DNA of 64,000 nt from Bathynomus jamesi (taxonomy: Eukaryota; Arthropoda; Malacostraca; Isopoda; Cirolanidae). Position numbers and translations under genes: made by a program. The notes beneath the pieces are model-generated. The model was given only the letters and a program-made list of their open reading frames with translations. It did not search any database and was not told the DNA's origin. The stretch covers positions 764,001 to 828,000 of the forward strand of contig JAJOZX010001072.1 of assembly GCA_023014485.1 (NCBI GenBank), given 5' to 3'. Numbering within the stretch: the stretch's first letter is position 1; each line of letters starts with the position of its first letter. Positions 20,000 through 30,675 of the stretch are shown piece by piece.

Positions 20000-22896
20000 C
20001 TCGCATCACCCCCTTGAAAATAAGTTTTACACTAGGAAAACTTATTAATATCGTTTAACAAATTTATTTATTCAACAAATTTATTTATTTTGCAGTTTTT
20101 TTCTTTTTCTTTAACAAATTCAAAGTTGAGATAGACAAGAAATCATTAGAATGACAAATTCCACACATTAGATATTTTGTATCATTTTATAAAAATCGAA
20201 AACAAAAACTATAATTTTCACAACATTTGCATAAAGTAACATTTCACATACTAATAATCAATTTTACAACCTGTAACAAATCGGTAACGTGACAAATAAC
20301 GGACAATTTTCTTACACTGGTTACACAAATTTCAAGTTCACAATCTATTCCAGCGATTCCTCATCAAAAACCGCTTTACATTCGAAACAAGTATTTATAT
20401 AATTATAGAGTTACTATCAGGGCAACATAGAAGAAACAAGAAAATGTTTATATAAAATACACAACAAATATGGGCAATAATCGCACCCTTTCACTTATAA
20501 TTTCATTACATAACAATCAGTACAATAATAGCTGGACGTTGTTTAGATCACAATCCGCACAGTTGACAACGGACTTCAATTTTTAATCGCAGCTCTCCTG
20601 CTCACTTCGCTAGAATGCAAGGGATTGCGTCACCATGCAACAGGTCAGCACGCTTGAGGTTGGTTCCGCTTTCTCTCCAAATGGCGAAAAAAACAAGAGA
20701 GACATCCAATTCTAAGAGGATCAGGGGTCGGGGAGATATACTGAAAGTGGAACCACGCACCGGAATTGGACGGAATTTGCAATTCTAGAAGTCGACGAAG
20801 AAACTAGCCTGTTTCAGCTCAACTTTTGTCGGTGAACGCTGCTCTTCCTACCTCCAGCTGAAAGACTCTCTTACTGGCAATAATCAAACGATCACTTCGC
20901 CCTAGGCGGTTTCACAACGAACCTACTCTATGTCTGTATGGACAGTAAAGCCTTAGACACTCGTTCAAACTCTCGTAGTTTGCCTACCGAGTGCCAAAAC
21001 ACATATTTAGCGAAGGATCGAGCAGCGGGATCAGCGACTGCCTGAAAAATACCAGTAGACCATCTTCGACCGAAACTGTCCTGCGCCAAGTCCCTGCGCA
21101 TTCGGTTTCTCTTCTCTCACTCTTCTCTCTTCTCTTCCGAAACTGTCCTACGCCAAGTCCCTGCGCATTCGGTTTCTCTTCTCTTCTCTCTCTCTCTCTC
21201 ATCGGTGATCGATCACTTAAATCGGGTCAACTAAACTCAATGGATGAAATTTGGATCCAACTTAGCTGCCTCCAAATCGAGCCTCTCGAAATTTTGACAA
21301 AAAATTAATCGAAACGTTTGTACTGCTACTGATTATCATTTCATATTTAATTTACCGAATTTTCTCGACATTTCACTTCGAAACAATAACTATAATTGCT
21401 CTGGCCAAATTTACAGAAAAAAATATGACAAATCTCTCAAAATTTCGCAAAAATTTAATCACGCCTAGCTACTAATAAGGTCATTTATGGCTTTACATCG
21501 GAGAAGATAAAAAAAAAAATTCATGAAACGCAACGAAACAAAACTGTACAGTAGAAATATAAAAGCGTCCATACATAGTAACCGTTATTATAATTTAACA
21601 AATATTATTATTCAAACTACCTTCAGAAATTACATCGATACATTTAAATACAAAAGACAAAAATGAAACTCAGAAACTTCATGTCATCAATTCTCTGAAA
21701 ATCACGAACCCTCTTATTACACTTTGGGGGAAGCACACATAGGTACCACAAAAACGTTACTGGCCATCTAAAAGGCTCCATCTCCGGTTGAACACTCAAG
21801 CTAATATTTTAACTGCATTAGTAAACCCAACTGAAGTTTTAAACAACAACAATTTTCCAAAATAGTTATTAAATAAATTTTTTTTAAATATTAATACCGA
21901 AAATTAATTTAATACATTAATTCCAACCTGAAACGCTAAATTTCATAGGAAGAAAACTCGTAATTCACAAATTACATCTGAGATCAACTCTCCTTAACAC
22001 AAAACCCAGTATGGTTTGTAAATTACAAAAATCTTAGTAATTTATCGTTTCCAAGTGAAACTACAAATTTACGTCGTTATTCTAAATAAGAACAGATATT
22101 ATGAACCCAAAATACACGCAACTTACAATGTAAACAAAACAAAAATTAAAACAAATCACTGCATAATGAAGAGTGTTCGCTTTGTTTGTAAGCGAGCCTC
22201 TATAAAAATATTCCTGACCGAACTAAACTACAGTACATCGGGAAACAATTTTTGTAACGTTTTCCATGCAAACGCGCGAACTTAAAAAAAAAATTCATTT
22301 TTAATACCCAAAATAAAACGTTAAACCAAAAAAAAAACACGCCCTAACACAATAAAATTCAATTTCAGAATAAAAACATTTAAACAGCCTAAGTATACAA
22401 AATATCACTCGGAATTGTCTTGAAAATGAAAGCAAGAAAAGAAAATAGATAAAAATAATCAGCCCACGTATAAAAATATAAAAATTAATGAATATATATA
22501 TAAAAAAAACAGAAATTAATTTATCAAAAGAATGTATGAAAACAATTTATCTATTTCAATTAAACACATTTTTATCTTTTTATAACAAATTTAGCTTCCT
22601 TGTGGTCTCACAATTTATATACGGCAAACATATAATCTTACAGCGTCCGAATTTGACCCAGTTTAAATTAGTGTCTTTAACGATTATTTTCCGACTTTAA
22701 ACATTAAAATTATAAAGCGAACTAAAAAACTACAAAGCGATTCTTAAAAGTAAACACATTTGATGTTGATGTGTCGGCCTGTAAATCCATTATATACATC
22801 TAGTCAAACAATAATCTTAAAAACTACCTATTAAATTCTGGAAAATTTTGTTACTCATTGAATCTCTTAGAATGCTCTACTATATATACACAGTGT

Positions 22897-22929
<33 letters not shown>

Positions 22930-23683
22930 ATATATATATTATATATATATATATAATCCATACATATTTTCATTACCTAGAAATGCGTTACATATTTATG
23001 CACAACCTTTTAAACCGTACCTTATAAAAATGCATGTCACAATGTCATTACAACTAAACTAATTTAATTCATATTATTATTTAATTATTTAATTTGTATT
23101 ATTATTATTATCATCATCACAATTATTACTAATTCCAAAATTGTAAACACAAAAAGACTTTAAACACAAAATAGGTAGGCTTTAAGTGGAAAGGAAAGAA
23201 AAAAAGGAATGAGTCACCGGACAGCAATTATCAATTTTGAAATTTCTCTCTGAGACCGAACGAAACGAAATCTAAAGAAAGCAACGCTAAGAAAGAGGAA
23301 ACAAATGACTCTCTAATTTTGACTCCACATTACAACTGTCTCGACAAGACGACTAAGAGAAATTTTGAGTCAGAGTGGTTTGGAAATCTAGACTCCACCG
23401 AAAAGAGAATAAAAACAAAATTTTGACCGCGAAAATTACGAAGATGCTACGAGGATTTCGAGAGTGAGACGCCATTTTGAATTACATTTACAATGAATTG
23501 TTAAGGAATGGAAAACGAATTTTGCTTGCAAATGGGGTACACAATGCATTTTAATATTTAAATATTCGAAACAGAATATTTATTAATGCTATAATACGGG
23601 TAGCAACAATTTTGACCGAAATATAAGGCACGTGGGAAAGCTCCGTAAGTAAATGTAATTAGCGCCACCGCTTGCCACCAAAA
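20000..23683 (-). other. Interior of the LARD-like element
   Basis: AT-rich and non-coding. A segment of about 62 bp (CGAAACTGTCCTGCGCCAAG...) is duplicated in tandem at about 21069-21185 next to a CT-rich tract. A (TA)-rich block lies at about 22887-22955. No tRNA, Gag-like or Pol-like sequence was recognised on either strand. Confidence 0.7.
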
Positions 23684-24216
23684 TGTAGTAGTTAATTTAT
23701 TTAATCCATTATTTCTTTTTTACTTTCCTTTTTCTTCTATTATCGCTTTATCCTTCTTCGTTCTCTTTACACTCGTTTCACTCGTTTTCACTGTACTTTA
23801 TAAATATGGTAGCATGACCGAGTGGAAAGCCGTTATAATTCAAACAATGCAAGGGAGACCGGGGAGTTAATTATACGCGTATTAACATTTTACTAACTTT
23901 ATTTATTTATATCGAAAACATTTAGATAAACGGGGTAATGCGAGGGGGGAATTTAACTTTAAAAATTAAGAATATTCCAAGTTCACAACAACATCCTAAC
24001 ACCAAAAGACACCTGCTTATACCCAAGGCCATCCGATGTGACCGCCGGGCATTCCTACTCAGCCTTTAGCCTGTGTTCAGGCGTTGCCAACTTGTATTTT
24101 ATAATTTTTTATAAACAAACCATTATTTATCGTAATTACATTTATTAAATATTATTATCTTCTTTATTAATTTCTTATAACCAAATCATTCTAATTTTTA
24201 ATTAGACATTACTACA
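23684..24216 (-). repeat. Right LTR (5' LTR in element orientation)
   Basis: Matches 19460-19999 over its length with scattered substitutions and short indels. Confidence 0.88.
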
Positions 24217-24220
24217 ACAT

Positions 24221-24639
24221 TATCTAGAGCGTGGAACTACAATAACAAGAGCATCGTATTCTGACATGCTTCGGAATGAGTTAAAGCAAGCAATTCGCAC
24301 AAAAAAGAGAGGGAGATTGTCGGAAGGTGATATTCTGTTAACGACAATGCGCGCCCTCATACCGCTGCACAGACTAGAAAATGCCTTCAAGAAATTAAAT
24401 TTGAAGTTCTCAACCATCCAGCATTCAGTGCAGACCTGGCACCTTCGGATTTTTACCTGTTTGGACCACTAAAAGACGCTTTGAGAGGTCAGCGATTCCA
24501 AGGCGATGATGACCTCAAGGAGGTGGTGCATGACTGGCTACACACACAGCCAAAAACATTCTTTTGTCATGGCATTAGGAAGCTTATAGATCGCTGGACT
24601 AAATGTATTGAGAAACAAGGAGACTATGTTGAGAAGTGA
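24221..24639 (+). pseudogene. Mariner DD34D transposase, 3' half
   Basis: It resumes as Y-L-E-R-G-T-T-I directly after the LTR element. A frameshift near 24342-24352 leads into N-D-N-A-R-P-H-T (second catalytic D; the usual H before it is N here) and A-P-S-D-F-Y-L-F (third D), with 34 residues between them by my count, i.e. DD34D. It ends with D-Y-V-E-K and a TGA stop. Confidence 0.85.
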
Positions 24640-24713
24640 TGTGTTTATAATCTATCAGATGTGAAAATAAAATTGTGAAAATAAAAAGTGCGGATACTTA
24701 TTGAATTACCCTC

Positions 24714-24749
<36 letters not shown>
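24714..24749. repeat. (GT)n/(TA)n microsatellite
   Basis: Lies between the mariner right end and the next transposon, whose outermost left bases appear to be replaced by this tract. Confidence 0.85.
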
Positions 24750-26098
24750 GAGCAAAAACTAGAAGAGATAGATAAAAACCGGCGAGACCACTTGAAAGAG
24801 CGGTAAAATCTGAATAAAAACCATTATATTCTATTCCTGTGATTTTAATTCTTACCATTTTTTTCCCCACATAAACCATGGCATCATCTATTTTGAACGA
24901 TTCAGAGGAAAAGCGAGTTCTTGACCGCATTCGAGCTGTCACACTTCGTGAAGCAAAGGAAGCTGGTGCAACTTTCATAACTCGACACTGGGTGGCTGAG
25001 AGATTAAAAAGATCAGAAGACTTTGTCAAAAGGAATTGGAATAAGAATCCTGAAGATTGTGAAACAGAATTTCGAGGAGGAAGACCGGAGAAATTATCTC
25101 AAGAATCGAAAGACATTGTGCTTGCTGCATCACGGCGCCGAAAGAAGAGCTGCTCTGAGGTAGCGAAAGAGATACTTATCCGTCGTGGTAAGATAGTCAA
25201 TCGGCAACTTGTGCATCAATTTCGAGTTCGCCAAGGCTTGAGTGCTTGGCATGAAATAGCTAAGCCACGGAAGAGTGATCTTAATATTGAAGATCGGCTA
25301 TGGTTTTGTGATTATCTTGAGGAATGGACAGAAGACGATTTCCTTCACTTGGTTGTCAGCGATGAATTCTTCGTTTATGTCTCCAGAAAACCAAATTTTC
25401 AGAATGATCGGGTTTGGGCAACAACTCCTGATGAAGTCCCAGACGGTCAGAAGTATCGAGAAATAGTAAAAAATCCAGCATGTGTGGCTGTTTTCATTAT
25501 GTTCTCTATTCGGAAGCTCATCTGGGTTATCAAACCAAGAGGAACCAGTTGGGATGGGCCTTATTTTCGAAATGTAATTTTAGCCCAACATGTAATTCCG
25601 TTTTTGAAAGACCCCGAGTGTGTTTTGGATGTTGAACAGGCAACCTTTCTTCACGACAAAGCCCCCTGTATGAAAGCACTTGCGACTCAACAACTGCTTA
25701 AGGACAATAACATTGATTTTTTCGGAAATAATGAATGGCCTGGCAATTCTCCCGATCTTAATGTCTGTGAACATGTCGGATCCATCATGAAGGATCGGGT
25801 GGAGTCCTTAATGCTGGAACAACCCATTCAGAATCGGTATTCAACAGAAATTATGACTGCAAAGATCAACGACGTCCTTGAAGAAATGAGTCATGATACC
25901 GATCTCTTTGAGACACTTCTGGGATCATACCCCCGTCGATTAATGGCCGTCAGAGCCGCAAATGGGGGCAACACCCGATATTAAAGCAAGTGTTTTTTAT
26001 TCAAAATTAAACGCTCTTTCGCGAGGTTTTGTCTGTTTTTTTCTATTCCTTTCAGTTTCTTCTGTACAGGGGGGGGGGAATCATTTCCTGACACCCTT
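24750..26098 (+). mobile_element. DD37E Tc1/mariner-superfamily transposon with intact ORF
   Basis: The right end reads GACACCCTT followed by TATATA. Internal parts of the inverted repeats are recognisable but degenerate: GAAAGAGCG...TGAATAAAAA occurs at about 24795-24830 and, inverted, at about 25996-26020. The outer left end, expected to start AAGGGTGTC, is missing and replaced by a (TA)n tract. The copy therefore has an intact gene but probably only one usable end. Confidence 0.75.
24878..25984 (+). CDS. DD37E transposase (IS630/Tc1/mariner superfamily), intact 368 aa
   Basis: The protein would bind its own inverted repeats and carry out cut-and-paste transposition. The N-terminal 130 residues are basic and helical (two helix-turn-helix units expected), with G-G-R-P-E-K near residue 70 like a linker hook. 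The catalytic core has D162 (V-V-S-D-E-F-F), D260 (F-L-H-D-K-A-P) and E298 (N-V-C-E-H-V-G), with 37 residues between the last two by my count. The W-P-G-N-S-P-D-L-N block precedes the E. The start ATG follows CCACATAAACC and the frame is unbroken to the TAA. DD37E transposases are known but less common than DD34E and DD34D. Confidence 0.85.
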   Translation: MASSILNDSEEKRVLDRIRAVTLREAKEAGATFITRHWVAERLKRSEDFVKRNWNKNPEDCETEFRGGRPEKLSQESKDIVLAASRRRKKSCSEVAKEILIRRGKIVNRQLVHQFRVRQGLSAWHEIAKPRKSDLNIEDRLWFCDYLEEWTEDDFLHLVVSDEFFVYVSRKPNFQNDRVWATTPDEVPDGQKYREIVKNPACVAVFIMFSIRKLIWVIKPRGTSWDGPYFRNVILAQHVIPFLKDPECVLDVEQATFLHDKAPCMKALATQQLLKDNNIDFFGNNEWPGNSPDLNVCEHVGSIMKDRVESLMLEQPIQNRYSTEIMTAKINDVLEEMSHDTDLFETLLGSYPRRLMAVRAANGGNTRY

Positions 26099-26653
26099 TA
26101 TATATAACCAGATAAGGAGGTTTGTGTCAAAACACAACTTTCTTAATATTTCCAATTAATAGAAAACGACTACTGAGTTTTACAGGGCATACTCTGGTAT
26201 TTAACCTCGTAGCAAAGATTGTTGCCTAAACAATATCGCCCAGCCTTTCATGGAGCAATGCCCCTAAAGTAATTGAATACATATCTTCAATAATAATTGC
26301 AGCAAAGATCTTTCACTACACGGTTGCTTCTAACACCTTCAGTATGCAGATATATGAATGTAGTACAATATACGAATTTTATCAGCTTGGTTAACTACTC
26401 ATTGCCTTTGTATCACACATTCCTATCGGTTACTACCTAAAATTAGTTAACTAATTACCAGCTAGTGATTAAAAGAATATCATGGTTTAACAAATATAAA
26501 GCATAAATTTTGGTCGATGTTCCAGAACCAAGACAACCATTTCTATAACAGATCGCATCATTGAAACGTACCAAGCTTTATACGCATATGCCGATGCATT
26601 AACATTATTTTCTACGTCCAGTCTTTACAGTTTACTGTTGTATTCTCTGTGAG

Positions 26654-26706
<53 letters not shown>

Positions 26707-27219
26707 CTTACTTATATCTGTGGTTGATTTCTACCCATTCTTCAACAGAATGTACACCATTTATCTGTTGCAAGTTTGAAGTTGCGGGTAGGAGGAACCT
26801 CTATTATTATTATTATAATTACTATTATTATTAGTAGTAGTAGCAGTAGTAACAGTAGTTTAAAGCTTATTTTCATTTTCACATAGCTTTGTAGGTAAGC
26901 ATTCACTACACCGACGTTGGTATGTAATATATTTGAAACACCAAAATGTACCCAACGGTTGTCTAGACTATGAACGTACAAACATGATTACTGTTTAATA
27001 AACACTAAAATAGTTCGTACAACGTGTACAGGCATACAAATATTAACCAACAATGATATTACCATCATTACGAGTAAATTACCCTAAAACAATCAACGTA
27101 TCATTTAAATTTTCACTTAAAACATATTATTAACCATCATCCAAAACACGTCATTTTATCTATCTACCTGACCATCGATAAAGATTTAGATAGGTAAACA
27201 GCCATACGTTATAGCTATA
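26099..27219. other. Non-coding region with microsatellites
   Basis: (TA)n at about 26655-26703 and (ATT)n/(AGT)n at about 26802-26860. No gene or element end was recognised in the remainder. Confidence 0.65.
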
Positions 27220-27292
27220 GATTAGGGCAGTGGTTCCCAAAATTTACTAACTGTCAGAACCCTTACAGACTTGTTTTTATTTCGCGGAACTC

Positions 27293-27364
<72 letters not shown>

Positions 27365-27459
27365 CAAACACGCAGTATAATTAACGTAAAGAACGACGCT
27401 TGTATAGGAGAATAATCCGCGCAAGATGAGAGCGAGAGAACGAAACAAATGAAAAAATG

Positions 27460-27535
27460 AGGTAACCACCCGGGAATCTAACCCGGGATCTTCCGATTGC
27501 CGGTCAGATATGATAACCATTACACCACGGGCCTC
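27460..27535 (-). repeat. tRNA-like sequence, copy 1
   Basis: On the minus strand: A-box-like TGGTGTAATGG, an anticodon-like arm around CCGGCAA, and a T-arm-like stem with a changed B-box (GGGTTAGATTCCC). The 7-bp acceptor stem does not pair (5' AGGCCCG against 3' GTGGTTA), so it is not a functional tRNA. It lies in a unit of about 256 bp that recurs in copies 2 and 3. Confidence 0.7.
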
Positions 27536-27719
27536 ACTCAATCAAATGCCGTATTCCCCTACATACGCGCAGAAACCAATGCGGGCACCTCCCGCATGCC
27601 GCACATTATATACATTTAAACTGCAAACACGCAGTATAATTAACGTAAAGAACGACGCTTGTGTAGGAGAATATACCGCGCAAGATGAGAGCGAGAGAAC
27701 GAAACAAATGAAAAAAATG

Positions 27720-27795
27720 AGGTAACCACCCGGGAATCGAACCTGGGATCTTCCGATTGCCGGTCAGATATGATAACCATTACACCACGGGCCTC
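27720..27795 (-). repeat. tRNA-like sequence, copy 2
   Basis: Same orientation as copy 1, one unit (about 260 bp) away. The B-box is canonical (GGTTCGATTCC) but the acceptor stem is again unpaired. Confidence 0.7.
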
Positions 27796-27974
27796 ACTCA
27801 ATCAAATGCCGTAATTCCTTTACATACGCGCAGAAACCAATGCCCCAAGGGGCACCTCCCGCATACCGCACATTATATACATTTAAACTGCAAACACGCA
27901 GTATAATTAACGTAAAGAACGACGCTTGTGTGGTTTCTGCGCGTATGTAGAGGAATTACGGCATTTGATTGAGT

Positions 27975-28051
27975 GAGGCCCGTGGTGTAATGGTTATCAT
28001 ATCTGACCGGCAATCGAAAGATCCCGGGTTCGATTCCCGGGTGGTTACCTC
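27975..28051 (+). repeat. tRNA-like sequence, copy 3 (inverted)
   Basis: Opposite orientation to copies 1 and 2, so copies 2 and 3 form a long fold-back. T-arm CCGGG/CCCGG with loop TTCGATT; anticodon stem TCTGA/TCGAA, weaker than in the other copies. The loop has C rather than U at the position before the anticodon. GAGG at the 5' edge can pair with CCTC at the 3' edge. The D-arm is most like tRNA-Val or tRNA-Glu, but I would not assign an amino acid. Confidence 0.7.
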
Positions 28052-28151
28052 ATTTTTTCATTTGTTTCGTTCTCTCGCTCTCATCTTGCGCGGAATATTC
28101 TCCTATACAAGCGTCGTTCTTTACGTTATACATACATATATATATATTATA

Positions 28152-28205
<54 letters not shown>

Positions 28206-28917
28206 CTTTGAGCTGTAAAATATTTATTGAGCAACAAAACTTACAGATTTTAATGATGAACACAATACAAATTTTTACACTGTAAACACTTAAGTAAATA
28301 AAGCCGATCAGAAATTAACTTGACAGTGCACCACGCCAAAGGCTATAGTTATACTGATTGGTTCACAATTAATTACGAAACAAGTGCACATGAAATCAAC
28401 TGGCAGCTTAGAAAATTTTAATTTTAGCGAAAACATTTTGCTCAAAATTAATTACAGTTAAATTCTCACGAGTAAAATATATATATATTAAAATGTGTCA
28501 TAAGTAATATGACAAATTTTAAATACTATGACAGAATTTATATGATATTTATTTTAAAACAGTACTAATAGAACGTCTTTTATAAAATCGTTAAAATTAA
28601 AATCTGCCAAATTACACTTTTGCAGTAGCTGAGTAGCGAAAATTTAGTTACATATACTTAGCAAATTTTAATTTTAGCGAAAAATATTTAGTGATCCCAA
28701 ATCCACGATGGTGCCACTTCAAGTCAGAATAAGAATATAAAATATTATTTAACAAAAAGCCACAAGGTAAAATTATGTATAAATATTAGGACCTTAATTA
28801 GACCTTAATATTAAGACCTGATTAGATTGATTACAAAACGTGTCACGGAACCCTTGTTAAGCCTCCGTGGAACCCCAGGGTTCCGCGGAACACAGTTTGG
28901 GAACCACTGGATTAGGG

Positions 28918-29379
28918 CATGGTTCTGATTAATCAGTTAACCATTGTTTCGAATTTAATCATTAATTAGTCAAAACATATTTTCAGAAAATGATGGAAAT
29001 GATAATTTTCATCATAATTTCAGCATCATTTTACCTTAGAAATTTTGTAATGTATCATTTGAATTTGGCGCCTTCTTGCATATCTCGACTGTCTAATCCG
29101 CCCATGCCTGATTTCTTGAACTAAAGCAAACTAAGCGAAGTGATCAGTCTTTCCTTGTGAACAGACGTGTTTTATGGAGTGTCCAGTGTTACTAATTGAA
29201 TAAGTGGTTTCCGTTGGTGTCTTTAAAAAAGTAGTGTTTGGTGCATTCTTAACTAAATTACTTCGTGTTACTAATCATTCATTAACGAATATATCTCATT
29301 TAATGACTTTATTCATTACTATATTATTTGATTAAACCAAGGCTAGTGCATGTGGCTTTCCTTGTTTGTTTTTCGAATC
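28918..29379. other. Non-coding spacer, possible LINE 5' leader
   Basis: No gene recognised. The start of the LINE that follows cannot be fixed without another full-length copy. Confidence 0.5.
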
Positions 29380-29729
29380 TATTAGAAAATGAGGTTTCAT
29401 AAGGTTGAATTTCCCTTGCTACGGGGATGAAGTAGGGTGTGGTCACCCACCGTTGGAAAAAAGAAAAACGGAAAGAAAAAGTCGGTCGAATAGCGGACAG
29501 ATAATTTTATTAATACTTTTTTCCTTTTACAGATCTTTCGTCGGTAGCTTAATTAAGTATATATTCATTTAGTATAAATTTGTGTTACAAGAACATGTTT
29601 CTGCGTTTCAAGAACATTTTTGTGGGCTTGCGCAGGTGACGGCACAATAAGCACGCGGTAGACTTACGTTGTAATTTATTAATTTTCAAACGCTCGGTTT
29701 TTTTTTTGGCTTTTTAATTAATTAATAGC

Positions 29730-30609
29730 ATGGCACCCCCGTCAAGTACTTGCAGTCGCTGTGGAGGGAAATTTGCCGCTTACGCGTTTACTTTGGCTAA
29801 TAATAATGAACAGTTAGTTTGCAGGTGGTGCTCAAGCATGGAAGTGCTGAGGAACGACTTAGAACGTGAAAGGGAGGCCAGAGTGAGGCTTGAATAAAGG
29901 GTGATGCTTCTGACAGCAAAATTAGAATCCCTTGAGACTTCAGTTAAGACCCTACTGCCTCAGTTTCTACTAATAATATAAATAGTACTAATAGCCCTCT
30001 CTCTTCCCCTAGTTCCCAACCCTTCGTTCAATTGCGTAATGGAGCCCCATTAAGAAAACCTAAGACTTGTCTACCAGTAATAACAAACAATAAGTTTTCT
30101 GTTTTAGGTTTCGAAGATGCCGATGAACCGGAAATACGACTCGTTGGCGATTCCATTGTTCGAGGGCAGCTCGAGGAATTCTGTGGGAGAAACCCTCGTC
30201 GTAGTCGCCGTTACTGCTACTCTGGTACAAGGGTGGAGGATATAACTAATAGTGTTGACAATTTTACAGACGGAACCTCTGAGGACACAAAGTATGTTAT
30301 TCATGTCCGTACTAATAACGTTTTAAATTCTAGATCGGAAGAGCTGCTGGTTCGGTACAGAAACTTACTACAGCGATTGAAGGAGAAAACTAATAATATC
30401 GTTTTAACAGCAAGGCGACCAATATCAACAATAACCTAAAGTCTCTTTGCCAACAGGAAGGAGTGCATTTTGCTAATTTTTGGAACAGTTTCTACGGCAG
30501 GAGGGACTTGTTCTTCGGAGGTGGATTTCATCTTAATGACGTTGGAGCTGCGCGTTTAGGAAGACTATTTCATAATACTGTCTCTTCTTTTCAGGCTGCC
30601 GTAACTTGA
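29730..30609 (+). pseudogene. LINE family A ORF1: zinc-binding domain plus SGNH esterase
   Basis: The ATG at 29730 opens M-A-P-P-S-S-T-C-S-R-C; C-x2-C and a later C-R-W-C suggest a Zn-binding domain, followed by a charged coiled-coil-like stretch that ends at an in-frame TAA (29895-29897). Downstream (30032-30439) E-I-R-L-V-G-D-S-I-V-R-G is the SGNH-hydrolase block I with the Ser nucleophile; the block III region reads H-V-R-T-N-N, degenerate from G-T-N-D. Another frame supplies F-H-L-N-D-V-G near 30526-30546, the His block. Esterase domains in ORF1 are known from CR1-type LINEs; their role is unclear. At least two frame breaks. Confidence 0.7.
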
Positions 30610-30675
30610 ACGGTCCAGGCGTAATTTCCTCAAATTTCCCTTGCGCTTGCGAATGTATCGCAATTACAAACAATT

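Larger units (their letters stand above)
19460..24216 (-). mobile_element. Non-coding LTR retrotransposon (LARD-like), 4757 bp
   Basis: Direct LTRs of 540 bp (19460-19999) and 533 bp (23684-24216) begin TGTAGTA and end TACTACA. The 4-bp target duplication ACAT (19456-19459 and 24217-24220) splits a mariner codon series exactly. The element points to the minus strand: just inside the right LTR the minus strand reads TGGTGGCAAGCGGTGGCGC, a plausible primer-binding site 3 nt from the LTR, and just inside the left LTR it reads AAGGGGGTGATGCGAG, a polypurine-like tract. The 3.7-kb interior has no frame over about 105 codons and no retroviral motif, so it depends on a partner for mobility. Confidence 0.85.
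18691..24713 (+). mobile_element. DD34D mariner element split by an LTR retrotransposon
   Basis: The short ends read GAGGGTA (18691) and, on the right, TACCCTC (24707-24713), with TA-rich or GT-rich flanks. Without the 4.76-kb insertion and its 4-bp duplication the element is about 1.26 kb, the usual mariner size. Both transposase halves are on the plus strand. No other insertion is visible inside it. Confidence 0.82.
27228..28909. mobile_element. Non-autonomous hAT-type element (1682 bp) carrying tRNA-like repeats
   Basis: The ends CAGTGGTTCCCAAA and TTTGGGAACCACTG are inverted repeats, flanked by a perfect 8-bp duplication GATTAGGG (27220-27227 and 28910-28917). Subterminal GGAACCCC/CCGCGGAAC motifs recur. 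The interior has (TA)n arrays at about 27295-27358 and 28138-28203 enclosing a compound block with three tRNA-like sequences. The right 700 bp are AT-rich and non-coding. No transposase is present. Confidence 0.88.

Noticed and set aside
27460..28051. Three functional tRNA genes
   Set aside because: The acceptor stems do not pair and the base before the anticodon is C instead of U, so they are tRNA-like repeats only.
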